Source of the DNA: Bernardetiaceae bacterium | Lineage (GTDB): Bacteria; Bacteroidota; Bacteroidia; Cytophagales; Bernardetiaceae | Reading direction: 5' to 3' | Assembly (NCBI GenBank): GCA_020832465.1 | Contig: JAFIER010000039.1 | Location: 1 to 64,000 of the forward strand | DNA: 64,000 nt | Shown here: in pieces, positions 35,747 through 45,323 of the stretch | How positions within the stretch are numbered: position 1 is the stretch's first letter | Layout: every line of letters begins with the position of its first letter | The notes under the pieces: model-generated | The model's database searches: none | Told to the model about the DNA's origin: nothing | The model's input: only the letters and a program-made list of their open reading frames with translations | Position numbers and translations under genes: made by a program

Positions 35747-36538
35747 ATGGCACTTAATACCAAGAATTATTTAGGACGGCTTGCCGCAGACCTTCTTAGC
35801 ATTCAAATCAATGTGATTGTGAAAGAAGATTTAGTGTGTGCTGATGATGAGTCTATTCGGCATGCGCTTTATTCATTGGCTTCCGAGTATAGGCACAAAC
35901 TCGTATCTTATAGCATCACCTCTTTTCCTCCTGGTAGGATACAAGATAGGGAAGTTTTTCAGTTCTTTGAAAATGTATATGGTGGCAAAGAATCCTTTCA
36001 AGAAATTCAAGCATACGCCATACGCAAAACCGAAGAGATTGATAATACAATGGCTTATATCAAAAACCCTGATATACAAACCCGACTTCGTGAGCAACAA
36101 ATTATGTGTGAACGAATTAGGATGTATAGCAACTCCATTATCAGCATTTTTAAAGAGTTAGAAAAAGAAGCACAAAGCGAGGACGAACAGCAAATCCCAG
36201 ACCCCAAAACTTGGAATAACGAGTATCCTATATTAGAATTTAAACGACTGCCAGAACTTAAACTCGACCCCTCACAAATCGCATTACTACAAAAAGCACT
36301 CGAAATTGGCACACAGCAAGTCCTTTTGCAGAGCGTTATCAAAGTCAGTGGAGACGTAACCTCTTATGTAACTAATCGCTTTTTGGCATACCCCGAGCAC
36401 GTGCAAAAAACCCTGCTTAGCATTCAAAATGAATCTATAAGTACCTCTATACGTATGTGGCAGTATTTGTTTAATGCTATTGGCGGCTTGATTACCTCCG
36501 TAGCTGAAAAAGTAACCAAAGGTAGGGGAAAAAAATAG
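35747..36538 (+). CDS. Hypothetical protein, 263 residues (GDVTxYxxN family, long)
   Basis: Not recognised. The N-terminal 110 residues are mixed alpha/beta (QINVIVKEDLVCADDESIRH). A helical middle (IKNPDIQTRLREQQIMCERI) follows, then a Pro/Glu-rich linker (EKEAQSEDEQQIPDPKTW), and a C-terminal domain resembling the 116-residue neighbour (SVIKVSGDVTSYVTNRFLAY). The last residues are basic (KVTKGRGKK). No membrane segment. It lies 173 bases downstream of the neighbour on the same strand. Confidence 0.72.
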   Translation: MALNTKNYLGRLAADLLSIQINVIVKEDLVCADDESIRHALYSLASEYRHKLVSYSITSFPPGRIQDREVFQFFENVYGGKESFQEIQAYAIRKTEEIDNTMAYIKNPDIQTRLREQQIMCERIRMYSNSIISIFKELEKEAQSEDEQQIPDPKTWNNEYPILEFKRLPELKLDPSQIALLQKALEIGTQQVLLQSVIKVSGDVTSYVTNRFLAYPEHVQKTLLSIQNESISTSIRMWQYLFNAIGGLITSVAEKVTKGRGKK

Positions 36539-36607
36539 AACTCAAAGGGTGCAAGCTTTCACTAAGCTCAATATTTTATTGGCGTTTGCGCAAGCCCAAA
36601 AAAAGAT

Positions 36608-37081
36608 TTAAATCCGTCTATATTGCAGTGAAATTTCAGTAGAATCTTGTCCAAAATAACGCCATTCTACCAATATATCTGAAAGCTTTATGACTTCATA
36701 AGCCTGTTCTTGAAAAATACCATAAATATCTCTTCTCAAAATTAGGGTTCTTGTCGGTACATCATAAATCCAAAATCCCAAAACATCGGAGTTTACGCCA
36801 TAACCTTCGCAGACATAAAACTCTTGAAATTGCTCATTATTAGAAAAAGTGATCAAATTATTGCGTTCGCAGTCCTTGATTTGCTCCTCTCCATTGACCT
36901 GACGGCTTTGCATTTGCCAACTTGCCGTCTCTGCATTGCCAAGCATGGGGTTGGCAATCAAGGATACTTCTTCTTCATATTCTACAGAGCAGGAGCTAAG
37001 TCCAAAAGAGAGCGCAATAATCATCATAAAAGCGCATAGGTTTGCAATAATTTTACGGTGATTGTAATCCTTCTTGTTCAT
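36608..37081 (-). CDS. Lipoprotein of unknown function, 157 residues
   Basis: MNKKDYNHRKIIANLCAFMM opens a signal peptide with lipobox GLSSC (Cys31). The mature part is beta-rich with conserved-looking Cys pairs (IKDCERN, FYVCEGYG) that could form a disulfide, and strands such as FWIYDVPTRTLILRRDIYGI. The pattern (W near the start of the mature chain, short strands) suggests a lipocalin-like barrel, but this is only a guess. Followed on the same strand by nothing closer than 70 bases. Confidence 0.7.
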   Translation of the reverse strand: MNKKDYNHRKIIANLCAFMMIIALSFGLSSCSVEYEEEVSLIANPMLGNAETASWQMQSRQVNGEEQIKDCERNNLITFSNNEQFQEFYVCEGYGVNSDVLGFWIYDVPTRTLILRRDIYGIFQEQAYEVIKLSDILVEWRYFGQDSTEISLQYRRI

Positions 37082-37198
37082 TTTTTACGATAAGTTTTTT
37101 GTTGTGCTAAGCTAATATTTATCATAGCTATAACGAGCATGCCCTGCAAGAGGTTCAAAATTAGGTGCGTGCTAATTTGTATTTTAACTTCTACTTCA

Positions 37199-37621
37199 TT
37201 ACTCATCACGACCAAAAGTAGCATAGACTTTTTTATCTGTTCTGAGTACTGCCTCTTGCTGAAAAGTACGGCAGTAGGATTTTATAATGTATTGAATATC
37301 AGTATTTCTGTTTTCTTTAGGTGTGTATAAAAACATAACAATTTTGCTTTGCTCACGCATAGACTCTCCATTTTCGTACTGCCACTGCCCCTCGCCGGGG
37401 AGTATAGTAAATCCATGTGGAAACTTAGGTACAATCACAGAATCGGCAAAGGCTTTCCAATCAGATTCTGCTATGGGCTCACTGCCAATGGATAAGCCAA
37501 AATAAAGGTAAGTTTGTATGTAAGGCGTTCCCTTTGTAAATGAAGGCTGGCAGGCTGTAAAACTACTTAAAATAAGCAGCAGTAAGCTGGTGTAAAAACT
37601 AAAAAACAAGTAAGATTTCAT
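37199..37621 (-). CDS. Lipoprotein of unknown function, 140 residues
   Basis: Starts MKSYLFFSFYTSLLLLILSS with lipobox FTAC (Cys24). The mature part is about 117 residues, starting QPSFTKGTPYIQTYLYFGLS and containing GFTILPGEGQWQYENGES. No family recognised. The ATG at 37621 is chosen because an upstream GTG at 37672 would add residues coded by repeat family C (MTYTRNYLNSMPL). It lies 117 bases from the other lipoprotein gene on the same strand; they may be expressed together. Confidence 0.68.
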   Translation of the reverse strand: MKSYLFFSFYTSLLLLILSSFTACQPSFTKGTPYIQTYLYFGLSIGSEPIAESDWKAFADSVIVPKFPHGFTILPGEGQWQYENGESMREQSKIVMFLYTPKENRNTDIQYIIKSYCRTFQQEAVLRTDKKVYATFGRDE

Positions 37622-37659
37622 GGTCTCTGCTTTTAAAGGCATACTATTTAGATAATTTC

Positions 37660-37828
37660 GGGTGTACGTCAAATCGGCTTAGGTGGTTTCAGCCCTAAAA
37701 CAGTTTTCAAAAACTGTAGCCCGAAGCTCCCTCTTCGAAAATCTATAACGAATCTGGAGCTTCGTTACTACAGGCGCAGAAAAAGAAATGTCGTTTCTGG
37801 GCTATTTTAGCAAAGTTGCCGTACTCCC
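37660..37828. mobile_element. MITE-like repeat family C, long copy (169 bp)
   Basis: Left end GGGTGTACGTCAAATCGGCT and right end (reverse complement) GGGAGTACGGCAACTTTGCT. The interior holds AAAACAGTTTTCAAAAACTGT, a GCCCGAAGCTC/GGAGCTTCG-type hairpin and AAGAAATGTCGTTTCTGGGC. No target duplication is visible (flanks ATAATTTC and TTTTTGAT). Confidence 0.72.
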
Positions 37829-37901
37829 TTTTTGATGTACATGCCCTGATTTCTATATTGCGTTTTTGTTGCTACTAAGCGTATTGCTATATTTAGGCAA
37901 T

Positions 37902-39530
37902 TTACTTACGGTTTTTTTTGTTTTGAATAGCTGCATTCACAAAAGCCACAAAAATGGGGTGCGGGTTGATAACCGTACTTTTAAGCTCGGGGTGATATTG
38001 CGTACCGATAAAGAAGGGGTGCGCTTTGAGCTCCATGATTTCAACAAGTTTGGAATCAGGATTGATACCAGAAGCCGTAAATCCAGCCTCTTCAAATTGC
38101 ACTCTATAGGCTTCATTAAATTCGTAACGATGGCGGTGGCGTTCATGAATCAATGGTTTTTGATAAATTTGAGCAGCTAATGAGCCTTCTTTCAATGTGC
38201 ATGGATATGCACCGAGGCGCATCGTACCGCCCATATTGATGACCTCTTTTTGGGTTTTCATTAAATCTACTACGGGGTGAGGTGTAGCGGCTTGCATTTC
38301 TGAAGAGTGTGCACCTTCTAACTGTAATACATTTCTTGCAAACTCAATAACAGCGCATTGCATACCCAAACAAATACCAAAAAACGGAATTTCCTGCTCA
38401 CGTGCATAACGCACTGCTTTGATTTTGCCTTCAATACCCCTATCGCCAAATCCCGGTGCTACAAGTATGCCATGTGCATTGCCGAGTTTTTTGGCTAAAT
38501 TTGTTTCATCTATAATCGATTCAGAACTTACCCAGTGCAAATTCACTTCGCATTCGCTCATTGCTGCTGCATGTACGAAAGATTCTGAAATAGATTTATA
38601 GGCATCGGGTAATTCTATGTATTTGCCTACGATACAAATATCAACCTCTTCGGTAGGGTTCTTGAGTTTGCCTAAAAAATGTTTCCATTGATTTAGGTTT
38701 GGCTCTTTGTCATTTTCTATTTTGAGTTTTGAAAGCACAATATCATCGAGATGCTCACGGCGCATAAGCAACGGCACATCGTAAATAGAATCAGCATCTA
38801 TAGCCTCGATGACTGCCTCAAAATCTACATTGCAAAAAAGAGAAATTTTACGACGGATATCCTTGGGAAGCTCCCGCTCCGTGCGACATACTAAAACATC
38901 GGGCTGAATGCCCTCCTGCGCTAATTCTTTCACGGAGTGCTGCGTCGGCTTTGTCTTGAGCTCGCCTGCTTTGCTCAAATAAGGCACAAGCGTAAGGTGA
39001 ATGACAAGTGCATTCGAAATGCCAATTTCTTGGCGCGTCTGACGAACAGCTTCTATAAAAGGCAAAGACTCAATGTCGCCGACACAGCCACCTATTTCGG
39101 TAATCACAATATCATAATCGCCTTTCTCACCAAGCAAGAATATATTTCGCTTGATCTCGTCAGTGATATGAGGCACTACTTGTACGGTTTTGCCTAAGTA
39201 ATCACCGCGCCGTTCGCGGCTAATGACTTCGTGATAGATGCGCCCCGTAGTGACGTTATTGGCTTGAGAAGTAGGAATATTCAAAAATCTTTCGTAATGT
39301 CCTAAGTCTAAATCCGTTTCTGCACCGTCATCTGTTACATAACACTCGCCATGCTCGTAAGGATTGAGCGTACCAGGGTCAATGTTGATATAAGGGTCAA
39401 ATTTTTGAATCGTTACGGATAACCCCCTTGCCTGTAAAAGTTTGGCTAAAGAGGCTGCAATAATGCCTTTGCCCAATGAAGAGGTAACGCCTCCTGTAAC
39501 GAATATGTATTTAGTCTTTTGCTCTGCCAT
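37902..39530 (-). CDS. pyrG: CTP synthase
   Basis: A 542-residue enzyme making CTP from UTP, ATP and glutamine. The N-terminal amidoligase domain has [20 protein letters not shown] near residue 10, [20 protein letters not shown] near 45 and the regulatory [12 protein letters not shown] near 145. The C-terminal glutaminase domain has [24 protein letters not shown] near 379 (nucleophile Cys) and [10 protein letters not shown] near 515 (His, Glu). Length is normal. It is divergent from the M23 peptidase gene. Confidence 0.97.
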   Translation of the reverse strand: MAEQKTKYIFVTGGVTSSLGKGIIAASLAKLLQARGLSVTIQKFDPYINIDPGTLNPYEHGECYVTDDGAETDLDLGHYERFLNIPTSQANNVTTGRIYHEVISRERRGDYLGKTVQVVPHITDEIKRNIFLLGEKGDYDIVITEIGGCVGDIESLPFIEAVRQTRQEIGISNALVIHLTLVPYLSKAGELKTKPTQHSVKELAQEGIQPDVLVCRTERELPKDIRRKISLFCNVDFEAVIEAIDADSIYDVPLLMRREHLDDIVLSKLKIENDKEPNLNQWKHFLGKLKNPTEEVDICIVGKYIELPDAYKSISESFVHAAAMSECEVNLHWVSSESIIDETNLAKKLGNAHGILVAPGFGDRGIEGKIKAVRYAREQEIPFFGICLGMQCAVIEFARNVLQLEGAHSSEMQAATPHPVVDLMKTQKEVINMGGTMRLGAYPCTLKEGSLAAQIYQKPLIHERHRHRYEFNEAYRVQFEEAGFTASGINPDSKLVEIMELKAHPFFIGTQYHPELKSTVINPHPIFVAFVNAAIQNKKNRK

Positions 39531-39700
39531 GAGATATGTAAGTAGGTAATAGAAAATTAGGCTCGAATATTAACGCTTGCAAAAATAGGTATTTCGTATC
39601 GAAAAACCCTAATTTTGAAGTAATAAAGCTCGGCAATATAAAACTTGCTTTTTTGCGCCAGCTTTACGTCCTTTGCATGCGTACATTTACAAAACAAAAA

Positions 39701-41611
39701 ATGAAAGCTAACCGAATTTTATGGCTTATTTATAGCCTTATTTGCAATGTAATAATAGGCTGCCTACCTATTTGGGCTATAGCTCAAAATAGTAACGAAC
39801 TCTATTACCTATTTCCCATAAAACCCGGAGAGGCAAATAGCCTCTCGGGCACAATGGGCGAGCTCCGAAATAATCACTTCCACGGAGGATTAGACATACG
39901 CACTGATTCGCGCACGGGGCTACCCGTATATGCCGCCGCCGAAGGCTATGTATCAAGGATAAAAGTACAAGCCGTAGGTTACGGGCACGCACTTTATATC
40001 AAACACCCCAACGGCACAACTACTGTGTATGCCCACCTCGATGCTTTTATTGAACCAATAGCCGAGTACGTCCGCAAAATTCAATACCAAAGAGAAAGCT
40101 TTGAAGTAGATTTATACCTCACGCCCAAGCAGTTTTATTTCCGAAAAGGAGAGCAAATTGCCTTCTCTGGTAATAGTGGATCATCGGGCGGCCCGCACCT
40201 GCATTTTGAAATTAGAGATGCCAGCGATGCACCTATCAATCCGATGATATATCCATTTGCAGAAATTAAAGACCGCATACCCCCTATCGCTGAGTTTTTG
40301 GCAGTAGCACCACTCACACCACAAGCCAGAGTAGAGGGTAAGCACGAGAGAGAAACTTACAACTTACGGCTCATAGAGGGGGTATATCAAAACACCCAAC
40401 CCATACATGCCATAGGTGAAATAGGTATTGCTGGATTAGTATATGATAGAATGGACGGCTCCTATTTTAAATACGGGATTCAGAAAACCGAAGTTTTTCT
40501 CAACGATACAATCATTTTGGAATGTGAGGTTGATCGTGTACCTTTCCATAAAGGGCGTATGCTCAACCTTTTTATAGATTACGATTATTACATTCGCAAA
40601 GGTAAGCGAATGCAGCAATTCTATATCGCAGAGGGCAATCAATTAGCCTTGTATAAAACCGCTATCAATAAAGGTAGAATACGTGTAGAAGCAGGAAAAA
40701 CCTATAACCTAAAAATTATCATTTATGACGCAAAAGGAAACAAAAGTATGATTCAAAGTCAAATCATAGGAAAAGATGCCCCGCCGCAAACAACTTATTA
40801 TCACAAAGGCAAAGATTCTTATAGCTGGAGCATTGTAGGGCATGCCCTCAAAATTGAGAGTTATAAGACCGAAAACGCATCGGGCGTTGCAAAATTTCAC
40901 ATCGAGTGGCGTACTCAGGAGGTAGCACCTGCTTATACCGAGGGGCAACGCACTGTTTTTATTTGGGATTTGCGCAAAGGACTCCCAGATTCAGTATATC
41001 TACCCAATAATGAAAAAATTGTGCTCCCTCTTTGTATCAGTGTACCTGCTCAAAAAGATTTTTCTTATTACGCAGATTGGTTCAATGTATATATACCGCG
41101 TAATGCACTATATGATGTATGGTATCTGACGGCTTTCCGCCAAAATGATTATTACTACATTGGGCATATCAGTACACCATTGCATACTTCTATCAATATC
41201 AAAATTAAAGATACAGATATTCCCGAAGCTAAGAAACCCAAAACACGTATCTATTCCGTAACCTCTTATGGGGGGCTTTTGTATGAGGGCGGAAAGTGGG
41301 AAAGTGATGGATTTAAATTTAGCACACGCACCTTAGGTGCTTTTAAATTTTTGACTGATGAAGAGCCTCCTATTGCGCGCTTTGTGCGCCGCTCGCCGAG
41401 TAGTGTGCAGTGCATTATTTATGATAAGCGTTCTGGTATTGATACCTATAGAGCTACACTCAATGGAAAGTTTTTGATGATGAAGTATGACCCCAAGAAA
41501 AAACTACTTATCGCCGAACCAGAAATCAAAGGTAGCCTAATGAAGGGTAAGCTCGAGCTCGAAGTTACGGACAAAGTGGGCAACAAGACTAAAATTCAAA
41601 CCGTAATTTGA
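39701..41611 (+). CDS. Secreted M23-family peptidase
   Basis: A 636-residue exported protein (from MKANRILWL). A hydrophobic signal (LIYSLICNVIIGCLPIWAIA) precedes the LytM domain: NNHFHGGLDIRTDSRTGLPV near residue 60 (Zn ligands H and D), VYAHLDAF near 110, and GSSGGPHLHFEIRD near 160 (HxH). Catalytic residues look complete. The rest, residues 200-636, is a beta-sandwich-rich region of unknown role, typical for Bacteroidota M23 proteins. It probably cleaves peptidoglycan crosslinks or binds wall. A TTG at 39653 would be in frame but the ATG at 39701 is preferred. Confidence 0.87.
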   Translation: MKANRILWLIYSLICNVIIGCLPIWAIAQNSNELYYLFPIKPGEANSLSGTMGELRNNHFHGGLDIRTDSRTGLPVYAAAEGYVSRIKVQAVGYGHALYIKHPNGTTTVYAHLDAFIEPIAEYVRKIQYQRESFEVDLYLTPKQFYFRKGEQIAFSGNSGSSGGPHLHFEIRDASDAPINPMIYPFAEIKDRIPPIAEFLAVAPLTPQARVEGKHERETYNLRLIEGVYQNTQPIHAIGEIGIAGLVYDRMDGSYFKYGIQKTEVFLNDTIILECEVDRVPFHKGRMLNLFIDYDYYIRKGKRMQQFYIAEGNQLALYKTAINKGRIRVEAGKTYNLKIIIYDAKGNKSMIQSQIIGKDAPPQTTYYHKGKDSYSWSIVGHALKIESYKTENASGVAKFHIEWRTQEVAPAYTEGQRTVFIWDLRKGLPDSVYLPNNEKIVLPLCISVPAQKDFSYYADWFNVYIPRNALYDVWYLTAFRQNDYYYIGHISTPLHTSINIKIKDTDIPEAKKPKTRIYSVTSYGGLLYEGGKWESDGFKFSTRTLGAFKFLTDEEPPIARFVRRSPSSVQCIIYDKRSGIDTYRATLNGKFLMMKYDPKKKLLIAEPEIKGSLMKGKLELEVTDKVGNKTKIQTVI

Positions 41612-41899
41612 GGTCGTTAGTCTGATGCAAGATGTACGCCCTTGAACTGCTGTATGGTTTTCAAAACCGAGCCCACAGACCCTTTCTCAAAATCGTAAGG
41701 CAATAGGTTTTGACTTCTTGATTCATACAAAAAATGCGTTTTTGCATTGAAAAAAACAAAGAATTACCTAATTTTATAAAATTGCTATGGGCAAGGTACT
41801 TTCTCTTTCCATTTTGAAGGCCTTAGAAAACGCCAGGCAATAACTTCTTAACAAATATATTGATAAACAAGCCTTAGTGCTTAAAAAGCAAAATTTTAT

Positions 41900-43147
41900 A
41901 TGAAAAATATCTGTATTCAGCATATTCAATCTTTACTTCTCTGTGGTGAAGATGATAACAAACCTTATAAATCAGGGGCTGCAATGAAGACTCTTGAGCG
42001 TATCGATGGGGCTTTCGTGCTTATTGAAGGTGGCAAAATTACAGATTTTGGTGCTATGGCAGAGTTTGATAAGCAACGCTTGGGGCAGGGCGAATGGGAG
42101 CTTATCGATGGGACGGGGCGCATCGTTTTTCCCACTTTTGTAGATTCGCATACCCATATTGTGTATGCTGGTAGCCGTGAAAGTGAATTTATAGACCGTC
42201 TTAATGGTCTCTCTTATGAGGAAATTGCACGGCGAGGTGGCGGGATTCTCAATTCTGCAAAGCGTTTGCAAAACACTTCTGAGGAGGCGCTTTTTGAGTC
42301 AGCGCAGGCAAGGCTTTTTGAAGTCATTGGTTTGGGCACGGGGGCTATTGAGATAAAAAGTGGTTACGGACTCACGCTCGAGGACGAGCTAAAAATGCTC
42401 CGAGTGATAAAAAAACTCAAAGAAATTTCTCCTATTCCTATAAAAGCTACTTTTTTGGGCGCACATGCTTTTCCCAAAAATTATAGCCGTGAGGAGTATC
42501 TTGAGTTGATATTAGAAAAAATGATTCCTCAGGTAGCTGCCGAGGGGCTTGCTGAATATTGTGATGTTTTTTGCGATAGAGGATTTTTTACTGTAAGCGA
42601 GACTCGCGCTATTTTAAAAAAGGGGCATGAGTATGGACTTATTCCTAAGATTCATGCCAATGAACTGGATTTTTCTGGCGGTGTGCAGATTGGCGTCGAG
42701 CAAAATGCCCTTAGTGTAGATCATCTTGAATGTGTCGGAAAGGAAGAGATTAAGCTCCTTGCAGAGAGCAAAACGATGCCAACTTTACTGCCTTCTACGG
42801 CATTTTTCTTAGGTATTGATTATGCGCCAGCTCGTAATATGATTGATGCGGGATTAGCCGTAGCATTAGCATCGGACTATAATCCTGGTAGTTCGCCCTC
42901 GGGCAATATGAGTTTTGTGCTTTCTTTGGCTTGTCTGAAAATGAAAATGACCCCCGAAGAGGCACTCAATGCTGCTACTATAAACTCTGCTTATGCTATG
43001 GGCATGACCCAAACGCACGGACGCATTCGCAAAGGAAAACCCGCTTCGCTTATTCTCACTAAGCCTATGCCTTCATTTGCTTTTCTGCCTTATAGTTTTG
43101 GTTCTGATTTAATCGAACGTGTACTTATTGAAGGGGCATGGTATTAA
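41900..43147 (+). CDS. hutI: Imidazolonepropionase
   Basis: A 415-residue amidohydrolase opening the imidazolone ring in histidine breakdown to give N-formimino-glutamate. VFPTFVDSHTHIVYAGSRESEF near residue 79 (blocks VDSHTH and YAGSRESEF), EIARRGGGI near 110, KSGYGLTLEDELKML near 154, FLGAHAFP near 187, KIHANELDFSGGVQ near 250 and LASDYNPGSSPSGNM near 328 are all HutI motifs. Length is normal. No other hut gene is nearby. It ends in a strong hairpin. Confidence 0.95.
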   Translation: MKNICIQHIQSLLLCGEDDNKPYKSGAAMKTLERIDGAFVLIEGGKITDFGAMAEFDKQRLGQGEWELIDGTGRIVFPTFVDSHTHIVYAGSRESEFIDRLNGLSYEEIARRGGGILNSAKRLQNTSEEALFESAQARLFEVIGLGTGAIEIKSGYGLTLEDELKMLRVIKKLKEISPIPIKATFLGAHAFPKNYSREEYLELILEKMIPQVAAEGLAEYCDVFCDRGFFTVSETRAILKKGHEYGLIPKIHANELDFSGGVQIGVEQNALSVDHLECVGKEEIKLLAESKTMPTLLPSTAFFLGIDYAPARNMIDAGLAVALASDYNPGSSPSGNMSFVLSLACLKMKMTPEEALNAATINSAYAMGMTQTHGRIRKGKPASLILTKPMPSFAFLPYSFGSDLIERVLIEGAWY

Positions 43148-43152
43148 ACAAA

Positions 43153-43187
43153 AAACTCTGACAAAGCAAGCAGCTTTGTCAGAGTTT
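43153..43187. terminator. Bidirectional terminator between hutI and the antiporter gene
   Basis: AAACTCTGACAAAGC, 5-base loop, GCTTTGTCAGAGTTT: a perfect 15-bp stem with A and T edges between two convergent genes (stops at 43147 and 43203). Confidence 0.85.
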
Positions 43188-43202
43188 AAAGATTTAATGG
43201 AT

Positions 43203-44969
43203 TTAGACCTCTTCTTCATCGGGTTCGCGCAAATGGTTTGCATACTGATAAATCTGAAATTTAGGAATATGATATTGTTCTAATGTTTGTGTAAAGACCT
43301 CAAGACTTGTCTCATATTCGTCGGCAATGGTTTCATCAGCACCATTGTCCATCATTTTGCGTATTTGCATAGCTCTCTTTACCCGAGCAATAATAAACAA
43401 ATCTTTATTGACACTTCTAAGACTTTTTACAACGTTGAAAGCAGCTTCTGTATTTTCTATAGTAACAACAGCAACTTTAGCCTGCTCGGCATTGATATGT
43501 AATAAAATCTCATCATTAGAAGCATCACCATATACAATAGGTTCTGATTTTCTGAGCTGGTCTTGTACGGTTTGTGGGTTCATTTCTACAATAACATAAG
43601 GAATTTCTGCAGCTTTTGCGCCCCTGATAAGGTTCATGCCCGTAAACCCATAGCCAACAACGATAATGTGGTCTTTCAATTCTTTTTCTGTACTTATAGG
43701 GTTGAAAGTCTTCATTTGTGAGCGTATTAGGCGGCGGCGCAATTGCTTTGGCATAGGAGCTTTCAGTAGGGTAAAACTCGTAATTGCACGTAAATAAGTA
43801 ATAATAAGTGGCGTAATGACCATAGTCAGTACTGAAACGGCAAGGAAATATTGATAAATTTCAATTGGCATTAATCCTTCATTCATACCCACCTTGGATA
43901 AAATAAAGGCAAACTCACCCACTTGACATATAGATAAACCGACCATCAAGGCGGTCTTCGGTGTAACACTAAGGGCGCGAGCAGCAATAATACCAATGAT
44001 ACATTTAATAATCATAGTTAAGACTGTTAGCCCCAAAATAGGCAGTAGGTTTGCCCAAAGAAAGCTCAAATCTAAGAGCATTCCTATAGACACAAAGAAA
44101 ATACTGGTAAAAACTTCTTTAAATGGTAAGATATAACCCGCAGCTTCGTGGCTGTATTCAGATTCAGAAATGACTAAGCCTGCTAAAAAAGCACCTAAGG
44201 CAAGCGATAAACCCGCTTCATTAGTGAGCCATGCTACGGCAAAGCACATAACAACTACAAAGGTTATGAAGAGTTCTTTGCTACGCGTTTTGGCAATCTC
44301 AAAAAGCAAACGAGGTACAATGTAACGTGCACTGACTACTAATAAAACTAATACAGCAGCTACTTTTGCAGCCAAAATAAGCAATTCAGTACCTAAATCA
44401 TCTGTACCGCCCATAAGCATAGGGGTAATAAGCATCATCGGCACAACAGCAATATCTTGAAAAATCATAATGGCTAAGATAACCTGCCCATAAATTGTAC
44501 CGATCTGCCCCGTTGTTTGTAATAGCTTCAAAACAATAGCCGTACTACTCAAACAAAAAACAAAGCCTATAAATACAGCAATAGGTAAATAATCGTATCC
44601 AAAAACGTAGGCTAAACCCAAAAAAGCAAGTATCGTAAGCCCCACTTGTAATGAACCACTTAGAAATACAGCTTTTTTGATACGCATCAAATTGCTTAAT
44701 GAAAATTCAAGACCGATGGAAAATAGTAGTAAAATAACGCCTACCTCTGCTAAAAGCTCAATTTGCTGGTCATTAGCTACAAGTTTTGCTCCATAAGGGC
44801 CTACAAGCATACCTGCGGCAAGAAAGCCTATAATTGTAGGGAGCTTTATTTTGGATAGTATTAAGATAACAATCATCGAGACACCCAAGATAATAACCAT
44901 ATCTTTGAGCGGACCTAAATCCATGAGTAAGTGCATAAACTTTAAATAGTTAGGATGGATAGATTCCAC
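43203..44969 (-). CDS. CPA2-family cation/proton antiporter with TrkA-N domain (KefB-like)
   Basis: A 588-residue inner-membrane transporter. About 12 membrane helices cover residues 20-415, with ILLLFSIGLEFSLSNLMRIK near 78, FCLSSTAIVLKLLQTTGQIG near 137 and GAFLAGLVISESEYSHEA near 258. After a basic linker, DHIIVVGYGFTGMNLIRGAK near 431 is a Rossmann GxGxxG of a TrkA-N (RCK) domain sensing nucleotide. It probably exchanges K+ or Na+ for H+. No regulatory KefF-like flavoprotein gene adjoins it. Confidence 0.92.
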   Translation of the reverse strand: MESIHPNYLKFMHLLMDLGPLKDMVIILGVSMIVILILSKIKLPTIIGFLAAGMLVGPYGAKLVANDQQIELLAEVGVILLLFSIGLEFSLSNLMRIKKAVFLSGSLQVGLTILAFLGLAYVFGYDYLPIAVFIGFVFCLSSTAIVLKLLQTTGQIGTIYGQVILAIMIFQDIAVVPMMLITPMLMGGTDDLGTELLILAAKVAAVLVLLVVSARYIVPRLLFEIAKTRSKELFITFVVVMCFAVAWLTNEAGLSLALGAFLAGLVISESEYSHEAAGYILPFKEVFTSIFFVSIGMLLDLSFLWANLLPILGLTVLTMIIKCIIGIIAARALSVTPKTALMVGLSICQVGEFAFILSKVGMNEGLMPIEIYQYFLAVSVLTMVITPLIITYLRAITSFTLLKAPMPKQLRRRLIRSQMKTFNPISTEKELKDHIIVVGYGFTGMNLIRGAKAAEIPYVIVEMNPQTVQDQLRKSEPIVYGDASNDEILLHINAEQAKVAVVTIENTEAAFNVVKSLRSVNKDLFIIARVKRAMQIRKMMDNGADETIADEYETSLEVFTQTLEQYHIPKFQIYQYANHLREPDEEEV

Positions 44970-45096
44970 AATTTTTAAGTAGCGATAAATTTAGCAAAAA
45001 AAATAGTAATAAGTAGCATAAAAGAGTGTTTTTATTTGAATGAATTTACTGTGTTGAAAAAAAAAAGCTAAAAAAAAGTTTTTTTTTGCGTATATG

Positions 45097-45127
45097 TTTG
45101 ATTTTTAAAAAAATATGATTACCTTTG
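45097..45127 (+). promoter_or_regulatory. Promoter of the rplP ribosomal protein operon
   Basis: TTTG at 45097-45100, a 19-base spacer, and TACCTTTG at 45120-45127: an exact Bacteroidota -33/-7 consensus. A transcript start around 45134 would give a leader of about 190 bases before rplP. Confidence 0.85.
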
Positions 45128-45133
45128 CATTCC

Positions 45134-45323
45134 CCTTTGGGATACTATATCCATAAAAAAGACATGGATAACAGTCCCGCTTAGAAAAGTCAAAACTTTT
45201 TTTTGTTTACAAAGGATTTTAGAATCTACGCAGAAATGCTTGGGCAGTTAATTTTATTGTCCTTTTATTTCGTATGCGTAAAGTGTCGCATGGCTCTTTT
45301 TACAGAGCATAAAACAGATTGTT
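45134..45323 (+). promoter_or_regulatory. Structured leader of the rplP operon
   Basis: GGGA and TATCCAT (45139-45154) pair with ATGGATA and TCCC (45164-45178), a stem with an internal loop right at the predicted 5' end. ATGGCTCT/AGAGCAT at 45290-45310 forms a second hairpin 13 bases before the start codon. It may be a ribosomal-protein autoregulatory site; no known leader class recognised. Confidence 0.5.

Noticed and set aside
41630-41660. Family C end (GATGTACGCCC)
   Set aside because: Too short a match and no hairpin core or partner end nearby.
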